Assembly (NCBI GenBank): GCA_034008185.1
Contig: CM067081.1
Location: 186,393,510-186,457,509 of the forward strand
Direction of reading: 5' to 3'
DNA from: Gorsachius magnificus
Taxonomy: Eukaryota; Chordata; Aves; Pelecaniformes; Ardeidae
DNA length: 64,000 bases
Position numbers and translations under genes: made by a program. Each line of letters opens with the position of its first letter. Within the stretch, counting starts at the first letter, position 1. The notes beneath the pieces were generated by a model, which was given only the letters and a program-made list of their open reading frames with translations, was not told the origin of the DNA and made no database searches. Positions 1 to 11,647 of this stretch are shown in pieces.

Positions 1-1029
1 TTGATCAAAAGAAATACAGTATTTTATGTGTATCATCTGTAAAATATCTGGAGGCACAAAAAGACTATCCTTAGAATGGCATTAAATAATGTTGTATAAA
101 TCAATTTCTAAGGTAAGTCCCTCATTTTGTAATAAAAACATCCATGTCAGAAATAGATGTGGTTTTATGTTAAAATTTAATCTTGTGATTTGATACAAAC
201 TGCCTAAGTTGTAATACTCTGTTTAGTTTTTTTTATATTGCTCTCCAAAGCTGAAATATTTTCTCTGCCTTCAGGTTAAGAAATCAACCAATTACAAGTT
301 TATACATGCATTTGTGTCCTGGAGGGAAATGCAGAGTTGATTCAGACAAAAATCTCAGAACCGAACCGCATTCAAATTGTTCATCAATCTCTTGCATCTG
401 TAAGAGAAAGAAATTGTGCAAACAGTATTATTTTTCTGAGGAATTTCAACATTTCTGTTAACCCTGAACATTATGAAAATATATTGTGAGTGTGGTATGT
501 AGCTAGAAAGTGTCACAATATCCATAACCTCCAAAGTTAATATTTTAGCACTGTATAATTTCACATTGATAGCAAATGATGATTTACCCTGTAATAATGA
601 GATTGGGAGAATAGGAATGGAAATACTTCTTCAAATTCTACCTGAAAATTACTTTAAACTTTGCTGCTTTAAATTGGACTTCCACAGAATGCCCCAGAAC
701 TCTAAAAATTAATAAGTTAGTTTTATTAATTCAAGTTATTTCAAAATGTCTCACCCCTCTGGTGTAAAAGGTAATGCAAATGACTTGGATGAGTGTTCAT
801 TAGTGGCACAAATTTTTACACTTCGTTGTGCTCCCCAAGGCGTGCTGCACATTCAGAATGTGAATGATCACCCAGAGATGAAAGTGTTTAATGTATCACA
901 TGTGACAGACAAGATAAATCAGAAAACTCTCTTGGTTCAAAAAAAAAACCTTATCTGAACCAAAGTTTGAAACCAAGTACATATTCACCTTCAGACATTC
1001 AAACAAATTCTGCATTTAACATAAAGGCA

Positions 1030-1310
1030 AATTGGAGAAGGGGCTTAAAAGGCTTCTTCATGTCGTAGGCTATTTAGGACTAGAACACTTACTACAAGAC
1101 TCAAAATCCAGTAAAGTGCCAACACAATTATTGCCCAATCCTACGACATCCCTATCAACAAGTATATTGCGCCTATCTGGTTTAACGCGCAGTTTGGCAA
1201 AAGGCTGCATCACGTGAAAACCCGTGGTTTCCTTTGTGGTCTGTGGAGAAAATGAGGCTATTTCGCCTTGGATAGGCTTTAACACAATATTGTCAAGCAC
1301 CTTATTGTGT
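1030..1310. other. CpG-dense island of unknown origin
   Basis: About eight CpG dinucleotides cluster here while neighbouring kilobases have very few. Both strands are open for part of it (plus 1032-1217; minus 1070-1300, 76 codons from a GTG and with no ATG start). A 10-bp inverted pair, ATGTCGTAGG at 1060-1069 and CCTACGACAT at 1140-1149, flanks its left part. I do not recognise a protein or repeat family. Confidence 0.4.
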
Positions 1311-4300
1311 CACATACAGAACTATGTTTATGAACCATGCAATGGTAACCCAATGGTCGTGTGTGGTGCCGGTTGTTTGGTTGCTGTGTAATTGAGTGGC
1401 CCATTTGCAGCTGCCTCAGTACCAAGCAAATACATTTAAGGAAGCATAGACTGTAGAAAACAGCCAGTTACTAAGCAAGCTTTCTGCAGCACATACGCTA
1501 CGGAACAGCAAATTGTAAGAGAGAGATGAAAATACAGGCTTGAGGGTCAGTGAACAAAGCCAATTTGTATGACACAATTACAGAAGCATTTGTGCTAATT
1601 TTTTCCTACCCCCCTGAGAACATCTACAGAGTACGTAATAACTATTAAAGTTTGCAGTTTGTTCCTTGGCAGATGAACAGTTCAAATTTGAAGCCGCTTA
1701 TGTGACTTTTTTTTTTTTTTTTAATGTCTGCGGTTTGAAATTGATTGCTGCTTGAACAATCTAGCACCTCTTTCTTATGGAGCCTTGGGTTTTTTCTGAA
1801 GTTTGAGAGTGTTCTGTTGGAAATTAAAGTTGTAATGACTGAATCACTCTCAAAGCCAGTGGCAGCAACCTGCCACCTTTTGGGGCTCCTAATCTTAGGT
1901 CTGGCTGAAGACATCAGGATTCAAGGGTCTGGAAGAACCCTACCCTTGTGAACCGTCCTCAGGGGCTGCCCCAGTCCCTGGCGTGCTCTACATGATACCT
2001 GGAGGAAAGGGTGATGTACATCTTATTCTTATGCAAAGGATATGTGGCCATATAAGTGGTTTTCTGGTCCTTACTGATTTGTTTGTCAGACAGGGAGAGA
2101 ATATTATATAAACCGGTTATTCTCTTCATTATCCCCTTATCGACTACGCTATGAAAAAGACCTTTAAAACAGTCCTTTAAAGATGATTATACTGAGTGCT
2201 ATGTAAATAGATAGAAAAAACCTATTTCTTCCATAAAATATTCACTTTCTTATTTAAGACTAAACGCAACATTATCAGGCAACCAAACATAGAAATTGTG
2301 AATCCTTTTCAGTCGGACAGTAATCTGAAAGCGTGAATGTTTTCCAAACATAGTTTGTTTTATTTTCCCTCTGTACATCAGCTATTGAACACAGAGGCTT
2401 CCAGCCTGCCCTGTCCTTCAGCAGTCTCAGCCCAGATACCAAAACGTGACTCCCAAAGAGCAAGACTGCGCTGAGAATTAACGCTTGCAAGTAAATGAGA
2501 GTGCATGTCTCTCTGCCTTCATCAGCTACCCATGGTACAAATACTGCTGTGAAGGTTTCCTATGTCTTCCAGTCACAATGCAGTGTGACATACAACTTGT
2601 GTTTTAAATACCCACAGATGTGTGGTTAAAGAAAGAGACCAAGATACGTGCAATCTTAGCAAAAAGCAGCCTTTGAAGTGTAAGCCTTTAAAAGAACAGC
2701 TTGTTTATTGAAGAACGGAGATTAATTACAGGTATAATTTTGAATACAAGTCAGTTATACGATATTCTCATTATTAGAGCTATTTGTGTTTGTCCTCCTG
2801 AATATAAAAATAATGGGACTGAAATGTGTAAGAAAAGAAAGAAATGAGATGGGAGGAAAAGAGTGAGCGCCTTAAAAGTTTCCTTTAAATAAAGACAGGA
2901 ATACAGTGATCATGGAGAATAAAAAGAAATGGTACCAAAGATACCAGTGACTGCACTTCCTCAGAGGTTCAACCGAGCTTAACAGCTTCAGGTATAAGCT
3001 TTCTTGTAAATCTCATGATTCTTGTATATGTCTATTTGGAAAAGCATGTCAGTGGCTTATTCTGAGAAATTTGTCATATGGAAACAGCGTTAATTCTGTT
3101 ATAAAATGTTCTTAAATGGGAACTACAGCAAGTTTTAAGAGTGTGAAGCTTGTAAGGTTGTTTCAGTTCTAATTTTAATATCCTAACAAGCCAGCCTACA
3201 TCAAAGTAACTGGGTGTTAAATAGAAGTGCCAATATATCATCCCTATTTTCATTAAGCATGCCATACTTGTCTTATTGAATGTCAGTTAAGTGAACAGAG
3301 GCTTCTCAAACTAATAAGGATCCAATTGCACATTGAGGGCTTGTCTCTGATCTTTGAAGAAAGTGAACTGGGCAAAGTAGTTTTATCCCTGAAATTGATT
3401 GTGAATGTGCTAGATCGCTTTTGGTAGCAATGTGGTAGATCGCTAGTGGCATTCACCCCAGTTCCACTGACAAGGAGAGCTCCAAACAGAGAGAAGGTGG
3501 CAGCTCAGGCACTAGAGGCACTGTGGAGGCAGAGCCACCGGGCAGAGGCCGCTGGAAGCCTAGGAGCCTCCTGATGGGCAGGCAGTGGCGCTGGGAGGAA
3601 GTGTCCTACCTGCAAAGAACCAGAGATGGCTGCAACGTGTGTGTCTAGGGCTTGGCTGCAGATGGAGTCAGGATGATGGGTCCAGACAAGACCCACAGCA
3701 GGACTGAATATTTGCTGGGGATTTGTGGTCAAGCGTGTGACTACTTGAGGAAAATGGGTAGGCTTGAGTAAGCATTTGTGAGGCCAGAGCAGATGCCTTC
3801 CATCCTCCATACTGGGTTATTAGTCAGATTTGAGATAAGAATTGCTTTTGACTTTCTTTTAACATTGCCAGAGAAATGTGTATAAAGTATTTCAATTTAT
3901 TATTGTTTGTAGCTGTCATAATAAAGGAATTTATGGAGGTTCCTGGGAATCCCTCATTTGACAATCTAGAGGAGGGTGTGTATTGGTGAGGACTCTGTTG
4001 GTTTTCTCTGAGAGAATCAAATGCATCCGAGAATTTTCTTCATGTTGGGTGAAAGGTTTCAGCTAAAAAAGTGTAAGAAAAAAATTGCAAAATGTCAAAA
4101 CGGTCAGTTTTTCATTTAAAGATTATTGATTTATGAAAAAGCAAATAGGGATTCATCTGCAAAATTAAAGATTATTTGGTTTCAATTTTCTGTTTCAGTA
4201 AATTAGAAGAATCTTGCAATTTTGAATTGATCTCAATTTAATATTGTTGCCAATGTCCTAGCTTAAAAAACAAGCATTATTTAAGCAGCTCTGCCTCTGG

Positions 4301-4696
4301 GAGAATAGTTGGCCCAATGTGCTACCAAATATGAAAGGAATGGGTATGCCACAGATTTCAGAAGAATGCTCTGAGATCACTGTCTGGGTAGTCACCGCTC
4401 AGCCCTCATACCGTCTCTTGAAATGACCGTAGAGATGAGCGGGGACTCGGCAAATATAGAAAGCGCTATAACCCCTCTTTAACCGTATGTCTATCTCAGT
4501 TTTGTGTCTCCTTTGTGGTATTACAGCCAACTGAGCTGCTGAAGTATATTTCTGCTAGATATAGTGCTCTTCTGAACAGCTATTAAAACCTGCATTATGT
4601 GAAGAACAATTGACTAAAACTTCTTGGACTCAGATGCAGATGAACAGGGAGGCAATAACCAGGCCACATGATTGCTAAATCATAAACCTCTCATGG

Positions 4697-4735
4697 AATA
4701 ATAATATGAAATAATAATATAAAATAATAATATAA
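4697..4735. repeat. Three tandem copies of a 13-bp AT unit
   Basis: Units of AATAATAATATRA at 4697-4709, 4710-4722 and 4723-4735. Only one base differs among the copies. Confidence 0.95.
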
Positions 4736-5070
4736 AAAACCTCCCTTTATGTTTTGAAATTTGTCATACCAAGTGGCACGCCAGCAATATGAACTGAGGG
4801 TTCTGGCATTTTTTAGCACACAAGTACTTCACAGTATAATAAAGAAAATGACCTGATATTCTTCCCACAGGAAATGCATCCTACAGGAGATGGCATAGTT
4901 CATTGGAAAGGCACCTCACTGGGAGGCAAGTCCTACATTGCAACATGCAAGCATTTCCTCCAGAAATTTGTTCAAGTATTGCATTCGGCTCTGTTCCTTT
5001 ATGGAGAACATGCCCATCAAAAATTTGTACTAACTTTTAGTGGGAATAACTTTAAATGAAAAATGTCTAG

Positions 5071-5114
5071 ATCATAGGTCTTTTATCATAGAATCATAGG
5101 TCTTGTATCATAGA
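5071..5114. repeat. 22-bp tandem duplication at a CR1 tail
   Basis: ATCATAGGTCTTTTATCATAGA (5071-5092) is repeated at 5093-5114 with one change (T to G). The unit contains the CR1 tail octamer ATCATAGA twice over, so the duplication probably arose by slippage within the tail. Confidence 0.9.
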
Positions 5115-5230
5115 ATTATACAATTATTTAGGTTAGAAAGGACCTCTGGGGGAGATGGTGTCCAACCCCCTGCTCAAAACAGGTCTAATTACTTCAGGTT
5201 GATCAGGGTCTTGTCCAGCAGAGAATGCTG
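5093..5230 (-). mobile_element. CR1 LINE fragment, 3' end
   Basis: On the plus strand: ATCATAGAATTATACAATT, then TTTAGGTTAGAAAGGACCTC, TCCAACCCCCTGCTC and TTGATCAGGGTCTTGTCCAG, which is the reverse of a CR1 3' end. Its tail overlaps a 22-bp tandem duplication (5071-5114). Confidence 0.88.
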
Positions 5231-8200
5231 CATAGATTATAAACTTCATCAGTTCTATTTTTGGCCCAAAGCCCTGTGTTTGTAACTAGGCAGGACTTAC
5301 TGATGGGGATTTTAAGGAAGCTCATTTATTCTATTTTCCATGGTCAATTTTGTAAGACCATAATACTTGTATGTTTTATTTCTCAAGCATACTTGAGTTA
5401 TGCCAATATACAAATAGCCAAGAAGTTGGATCCTACTCTGGATTTCATTGTGGCTTAATTTTTACTTTTGCATCTGAACTAGAGTTATGTGACATATTTT
5501 TAGAATACTGTAATATTCTGACAATGCAGTGGAAAAACTTTTATGGATCATTTAGACCTATTGATCTTTTTTTGTTGATGTTGTTCCCAGATTGCAATTT
5601 ATGCTATTTCTATTTATTTCTAATTTTTTTTTTTTTTTTCAACAAGGACTTTAAGAGGATGGGAGGATTGGTCTGTATGCATTCTCAGAGCTGGTTCATC
5701 ATTAATGCTGACATGCCACAAGCACACTGCTAGAATGGGGGGTTAGGGAATAAAATGGAAAAGATCATTCAACTCTTTGGAGTCACCCTTTGTGTCTGAT
5801 TGTCGGAACGTGGCCCAAACAAATTCATGCTGCCTTGATCTAGCATCTAATTTAGGCCACAGCTCTACTCTTGAACCTGCGAGTGCTTGATTTTGGTTTC
5901 ACTCTTTTGTTTGGGTACGAGCCCAGCCACATCTGAATGGCAGTGGGAGGAGGACACTATCCTCACCATTCCTGCCTCCAGGCTAGTATCCCTGTAATCA
6001 CAAATAAGAGAAGTGACCATGCTGTCCTCCAGCGCTTTCCCAGCCTGGATGGCTGGAGAACCAGGCTGGTAAGGGCACACCGGCCCTGTGGCAGAGATGG
6101 CATAGGAGCCCCAGCTGGGAGGGGTTTTTATGTAGTTGGGGGAAGGATGGATGGCAGGTCAGAGCAGGAGCCTATCTTGAATGTTTGGAGTTCATCTCCA
6201 GAGAAATCACTCATATTCAGAAAGCCTATGCAGGTTAGCTGACTGATACAGTTATCTAAAGCTACCCTGTGTTACTTCTCTGCTCCACACACAGAGAAGG
6301 ATATAATTATTTGAAAAGGGGTCTCAAAAATGTCCCAAACAACAGGATGATGGGTAAGGAATGAGCAGGCATGACACCTTGAGGGGTCCACAGAAGCCCC
6401 AAATGGGAAAAGTTAATATTGTAGGTGATAAAATCGAGCTTTGGATAGCGAGACCTTCTTGTTTGGATAAGACTAGAAGTTCAGCAAGAAAGTTCATGAC
6501 AGGGGACATAGGCAGAACATTTTTTTTCTTTAACGGGAGCAGACAGCATTAGAAATGGATTAATTTATCACTAATTGCCTGACAAGTAGGCTAGGTTTTT
6601 AAAAATGGAAGAGTGGGAGTAAGATGGCTAACATCCTTGTGACAACCAAGTGACAGATTATTTCTTGTCCTTGTCCTTGTTCCTTTGAGATAGATTTGTG
6701 AACAAAGGAAGCATGATAAATATTTTAAATCTTTATTTAATTTAAACATTAATTATTAATGGGTTGGTGATTTATATGTTAAGATCTTGTCATTTTAAAT
6801 CATTTCCTTTTTCTAGTACTTTGAGGAAATGAAGATTAGAACTTTATGGACTCTTTAGATAAAAAATACTCGGGGAACTTTTAGAACTTTTTATTTTGAC
6901 AGTAATGCACCAACAATTGTTTTGAACTACTTCTCAATTTAGTTATGGTATTTCTACTGTACCTGCTACATAAAGCACAAAGGACTGATTGCAGTGAAGT
7001 CTGGTAATAAAATAGCTTTCTGATGTATTTGAAATAAACAGCTCAACAAACATGACAACTGACCTTTGCAGATATCTTAACAGCGGGCAAGCAGAAAACT
7101 GTGGGTTTCTTTTGCATTTATTGCTTGAGGAAGCTGCTGGAAGTGGTTCTGCAGCCGTAGCTGGTAGCTCTGCCTTCTTTGCTCAGAGCTGTGTCTCTGG
7201 GGATCTATGTGATGAAGGGTTCAGCCAGGCACCCTGGGGATGATCCCAGTACCCCGATGTTTGGAGTAAGGTTGTGGAGCGCTGCTTTGCCTGTGCCTGG
7301 GGCTCAGTTGCCACAGGGAACGTGAGGTATCTTCCCACAGATTTTACTGGCATCTTCACAGAATTTTCCCTGAGGCTGGTGGTGAGCTGTCATATGCTCA
7401 TCGAGTATGACCTGGCAGCTCAGGCACTGTGTCAGCAGCACTTGCAGGGGTACCTGCACATCCCACCCTTGGCAGGATGGCCTGAATAACAACTGCTGCT
7501 GGATGGGAGTGTGAAGTACATGGGGTGTGTGAATAAGAAACCCCAAACTGTATGAGAGGGTGTCTGCCCAACTGACAGTGCTGAAGAGGAGGATAATTCT
7601 TGGCCAGATTAAAGGGGAACCAGGGAATCATGAAGAGACTTTTGAGACAAAGGGGTCATCTTGAGAAGCAGTATAAGCACGAAAATTTGTAACAGTGGGG
7701 AGATACCTTGGAGTGGGAATGGTGCAGTAATGTAAATGTGGTTCGATGCTGTCAGAAGCTGCCTCACCAGCATCGCAAGCTCTGCCTCTGCCTGTTGGCA
7801 TGTCCTCACCTTTGGAGCAGCCTGCATCCATGGGCTGGAGTGACGGTGTGGGGTGCACCAAGCAAGGACCCACTGCTGGGGCATGCTTAGATGACCTTGT
7901 GGGATGATCTCTCACCGGCTTTGAATTAGGAGGCTGTAGGGAGCAGCATGGGATATGGAGCACCCACATCTGTAACGGGAGGGATGTGCAAGTGGGGGAA
8001 CCCTCACTCTCACGGGAGTACCCACACTGGTGAGGGCATGTGCACCCAGACGTGTTTGGGTGCTGGTCTGTATTGGGGGCAGTAGAACATTTTAGTATTA
8101 GTCATAGAGGGGTGTTTAGAAATTTGTAGGTATATGTTAACATTTTTTAAGTGTCTGGTATTGTGGTATATCTGTTGTATTGCTGGTATTGATTTTGAGT

Positions 8201-10865
8201 GCTATTGATCCTGAGCTTGCTGACTGACAATTAATTATGCATAGCTTTGATCTTGATTTTATTTAAACTGTGTGAATTGAACATCTTTCACCCTTGACAA
8301 GTGTCTGTCAAGACATAGCACTGTATAATAGTTGAGCAGAGTTCAGAGGTGATGTGATTTCAAAGGGACCCTCTGGAAAGTTGAGGGTGTCTGCTTTCAG
8401 CTAATGCTGTGTTGATCATGCCTCCTTGGTGAGGCTGGAAAGGGGAGACTACGCGACGGCTACCTGCAGGGCTGTGGTATCCAGCTTGGGGGCCTCCCTC
8501 TCAGTCAGATAATGTTTCTTTAGGAGAACAAGGCTGCTCTGCTTCTTGTTTTCCTTGTTCCTTCCACCCACAGTTTCTTCAATTTATTATTATTTTATAT
8601 TTGTGTATATAAAGTGCCTATCATCATATTGGAACTACCACTCTGACAGCAGAGGTAAGAACAGAAGTCAGCCTGTTACTACCTCAGCACTTCTGTTTCC
8701 AGCCAATTACAAAAAAAAAAAGCTACAAGACTTTGCTGCCAACGTGCCTGACCAGTTACACTCAGCTTCTTTTGTCTTTGTTTTTGACTGCCTTTTACCA
8801 TATTCTTGTCTTCCTTCTAACTCCCACTCTGAATCACACCTGCTAAGCCCAAAACATCTCCAGAAAGCTCTTCTGCCTTTCAGATCCCTTTTCTCAGTCT
8901 GTCTCCATCCTCTCTTCTCTCAATTATTCTACAGCACACATCAGGGAGATACTTCATTTCACTGCCAATGCTATGTGAAATCTTCACTGGGATTTGTGTG
9001 GACACAGATTTGGGTCATATTCCAAGCAGAAATGTCTTTTATGGCTTGACTGAGAGGAAAGGGTGAAACTAGGGGATTGGACAGCGACTTCAAGTCTGTT
9101 ACATGTGTGTCTACTTTAAGTCTCCTATATATGCATATATGTGTGAGAGACAGTCTGTCTGGCTGGGGGCATCTTTGGCATCCAGTATTTCTGGGATAGC
9201 CAGAGAAGAGGCTGGAGTGGCCAAACATGTGGCTAGTGGGTGACTGTGTAGTCTGGAGTCTGCCTATGCCTGCAATTTGGAGAATGGCAGTACCCTGCAA
9301 AGAGAGAACTTCTCAGGGACTATTGGCATTGAAAACACTGAGGAAGAATTGCCTGTGGTGTCCTACAAATCTAAAAGAGCTGACCATGACATTTAGAAAA
9401 TTCAGTCAGTAGAGCAAGCTGAGCAGTCTACAGGGCCCGTGTCTGGGTAAGTGTATAAGGATAAACTGTTCAGCCTGTGTATTACCCAAAACATTTACAC
9501 TGTCCTGTAAATGGATTATGTGACATTCTACAGAGCAGTATGAATAAATCCAACTCAGGCAAAGATATGCTGAGTTGGCTGCTTGTTGAAACCCAGGGAG
9601 TGCACAAACATATGCAGACGTTGGCATATACACATATGCTACTTTAAACGCTTATATATAAAAAAAAAAGATGTATTAAATTTCAGGGAGGCTTTTGGGA
9701 ATCCGTTCAGGGTAGGATTTACAAAGCTTTTTCATGTCTTTAAATACTCAACTGCCATAAAAATGGATGGGAACCAAGCGTCCACACCTCTCAGGAGTTA
9801 AAAAAAATAATACTATTAATCACAAGGTGCCTCAGTTTCCCTTTTGTGAATGGGGAATAATAATTTTCCTTTCACCTCTCATCTCTCAAAGCTATTTTGA
9901 AGCTGGAGTTATATCTTTGAGCAGGTACAACATTTAGCACAGTGTGGTCCTAATCTCAGACAGAGCTTAAGCAGGACAGTAAGGTAAATAATGAATAATA
10001 ACAGTAAATCGCTGAAGTAAAAAACATTTTAAATGGGTGATTCTGTGCATAAATATACTCCTCCCGAAGCAGTTATTCCATATGCTCAGGGTTTTCCTAG
10101 AGTAAAGCTGTCAAGTTAATCTAGCTGGTTTCTGCTGTTGAAAAGGGCAGCTCCTTTCCACAGGTGCTCATGATGTTAAATCCCCAGCCTCTCCCTTGTG
10201 CTAACTCTGGGAGCTGGGTTGGGAAAATTAATTGACAAACCTGATCCATGACCTTTTACTCATTCCTAGCTGTCTGTATCCTTCCCTGTCTTGTGTTAGT
10301 TCTAGCTTTCATGTTCACAACCTGATCTCATATTAAAAAAAGAAAAAATCAGAAGTAATGGACACATTTTGGGGGTGTGTGTTAGCTTTCTGTCAGGTTA
10401 GCTCGATGATGAGCACGAGGAGCTTTAACAGGATTCTAGGAAAGTAGTAGTAGTGGTGGGAGGCTGGAGAAAGGGCAGTCTAAACATGACTTCAATCAAT
10501 AAGATGAGACTTGTAGGGGAAAATTAAAAAAAAAAAAAAAAAGGAATTTCCTTTTCATCTTGACAACTCGGTAACATTCAAACATCATAGCGATACAGCT
10601 AATACCTCAATACAGGAAAAAATGAGAGTAGGCTACTGATCGTTCAGCATAACATTCAGACTAAAAACTAGAGACGGGAAGCCCAATCTACCTAATACAG
10701 CCAAGCTGTTGTATTATCTGCTCAACACTAATTTTGCATCTAATAGCTGTCTAGAGCTGCCCATTAAGAAGTCTGCACTAAGGTTCCTTGAAAGCATGAT
10801 TTGTGCATTATTTAATAAAGCACTTCAGTGTTGTGTAGAATGACTTCCATGTGGATTTGCTCTAA
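5231..10865. other. Non-coding stretch, no gene seen
   Basis: Includes a moderately GC-rich part (about 7050-8060) with several overlapping short open frames but no recognisable domain, and a 167-codon open frame at 8546-9049 that is low-complexity and hydrophobic without a family match. It also holds simple A/T runs. Nothing functional can be supported. Confidence 0.65.
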
Positions 10866-11215
10866 AATTGTCCTGGGGCTAAGGCTAGACTGACCAGCCT
10901 ATAGTTCCCTAAATCCTCTTTCTTGCCATTTCTTGAAGGTGACGTAGCATTTGCCTTTTTCTGAGTCATCAGTCCAGTCATTATCTAGCTCAATTAGGAA
11001 TTTAGGAATTTCTTGTTTAGCCAAGCTGGCCTTCTGCTTTGCCTGCCCATTTTCATGCAAACTGGGATGAATTATTCTTACACATGATGGAGGTTGTCTT
11101 TGGAGATCAGCCAACTCCCCCGGGCACTTTTGCCTGTGACAACAGTCTCCCAGGAGGACAGGTTTAACAATTCCCTGAACAAAACCTGACTCCACTCTCC
11201 TAAAGTCTTTTTGTG
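10866..11215 (-). mobile_element. CR1 LINE fragment, more 5' region
   Basis: The plus strand shows blocks typical of the upstream part of avian CR1 in reverse: CTGACCAGCCTATAGTTCCC, CTTGCCATTTCTTGAAGGTG and, further right, CAGGTTTAACAATTCCCTG. It is heavily diverged and no frame survives. It is followed directly by the 3' end of another CR1. Confidence 0.65.
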
Positions 11216-11221
11216 ACTATT

Positions 11222-11330
11222 TTTAGAATAATTTAGGTTGCAAGGGACCTCTGGAGGTCATCTGGTCCAGTCCCACACCCAAAGTAGGTCCGACCTAACT
11301 TGGGTTGCTCAGGACCAAGGACAGAGGTTC
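11222..11330 (-). mobile_element. CR1 LINE fragment, 3' end
   Basis: The plus strand reads AGAATAATTTAGGTTGCAAGG, GACCTCTGGAGGTCATCTGG, TCCAGTCCCACACCC and TGGGTTGCTCAGGACC, the reverse of a CR1 3' end. It probably inserted next to or into the CR1 fragment at 10866-11215. Confidence 0.85.
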
Positions 11331-11599
11331 CCCACATTCCTGGGCCATATCTTCAGGCATTAGGTTACTTTCAGGGTTAACCCCCCCCCAACCATCTGCC
11401 CACCCAGAAATTGCCTTCTTATAACTTTTGACCCTCATCTCTCATCCTATTACTGAGCACCTTCAATAAGAGTATGGTTTCCTCTTCCCTATACCCTCAC
11501 ACTAGATACTCAGCTGCTCACCTTTCTCACTTCCCTCAAGGTCCACATTATGGTCACTGCAGCCAAAGGTCCCTTTGACTGTTACATCCCCAACCATAG
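11331..11599. other. Probable old repeat sequence between CR1 and LTR stump
   Basis: Contains a nine-C run near 11382-11390. The stretch GGTCACTGCAGCCAAAGG ... CATCCCCAACCA (about 11551-11598) resembles the 5' non-coding part of CR1 in reverse. It is too diverged to assign with confidence. Confidence 0.35.
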
Positions 11600-11647
11600 C
11601 AAGCAGCTGTGTGGGGTTTAGTTGCTGGCTGGGGTTAAACCACAACA
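11600..11647 (+). mobile_element. LTR stump: last ~48 bp of an ERVL-type LTR
   Basis: The segment reads AGCAGCTGTGTGGGG, then TTAGTTGC, then GGGGTTAAACCACAACA, which is the same 3' end seen in the three complete LTRs of this window. The rest of the LTR is missing to the left, where sequence resembles CR1 instead. It may be a truncated LTR, or one rearranged into older CR1 DNA. Confidence 0.7.

Larger units (their letters stand above)
1..5070. other. Non-coding stretch, no gene seen
   Basis: AT-rich DNA. Apart from the CpG-dense island at 1030-1310 and the 13-bp repeats at 4697-4735 I see nothing. Open frames are short and carry no protein motif. Confidence 0.7.

Noticed and set aside
1060..1149. 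10-bp inverted pair as terminal inverted repeats of a tiny DNA transposon
   Set aside because: Inverted pairs of this length are expected several times by chance in 64 kb, and the flanks show no target duplication.
8546..9049. 167-codon open frame on the plus strand
   Set aside because: Phe/Leu/Ser-rich, no domain or motif recognised, no splice or promoter context; consistent with chance in T-rich DNA.
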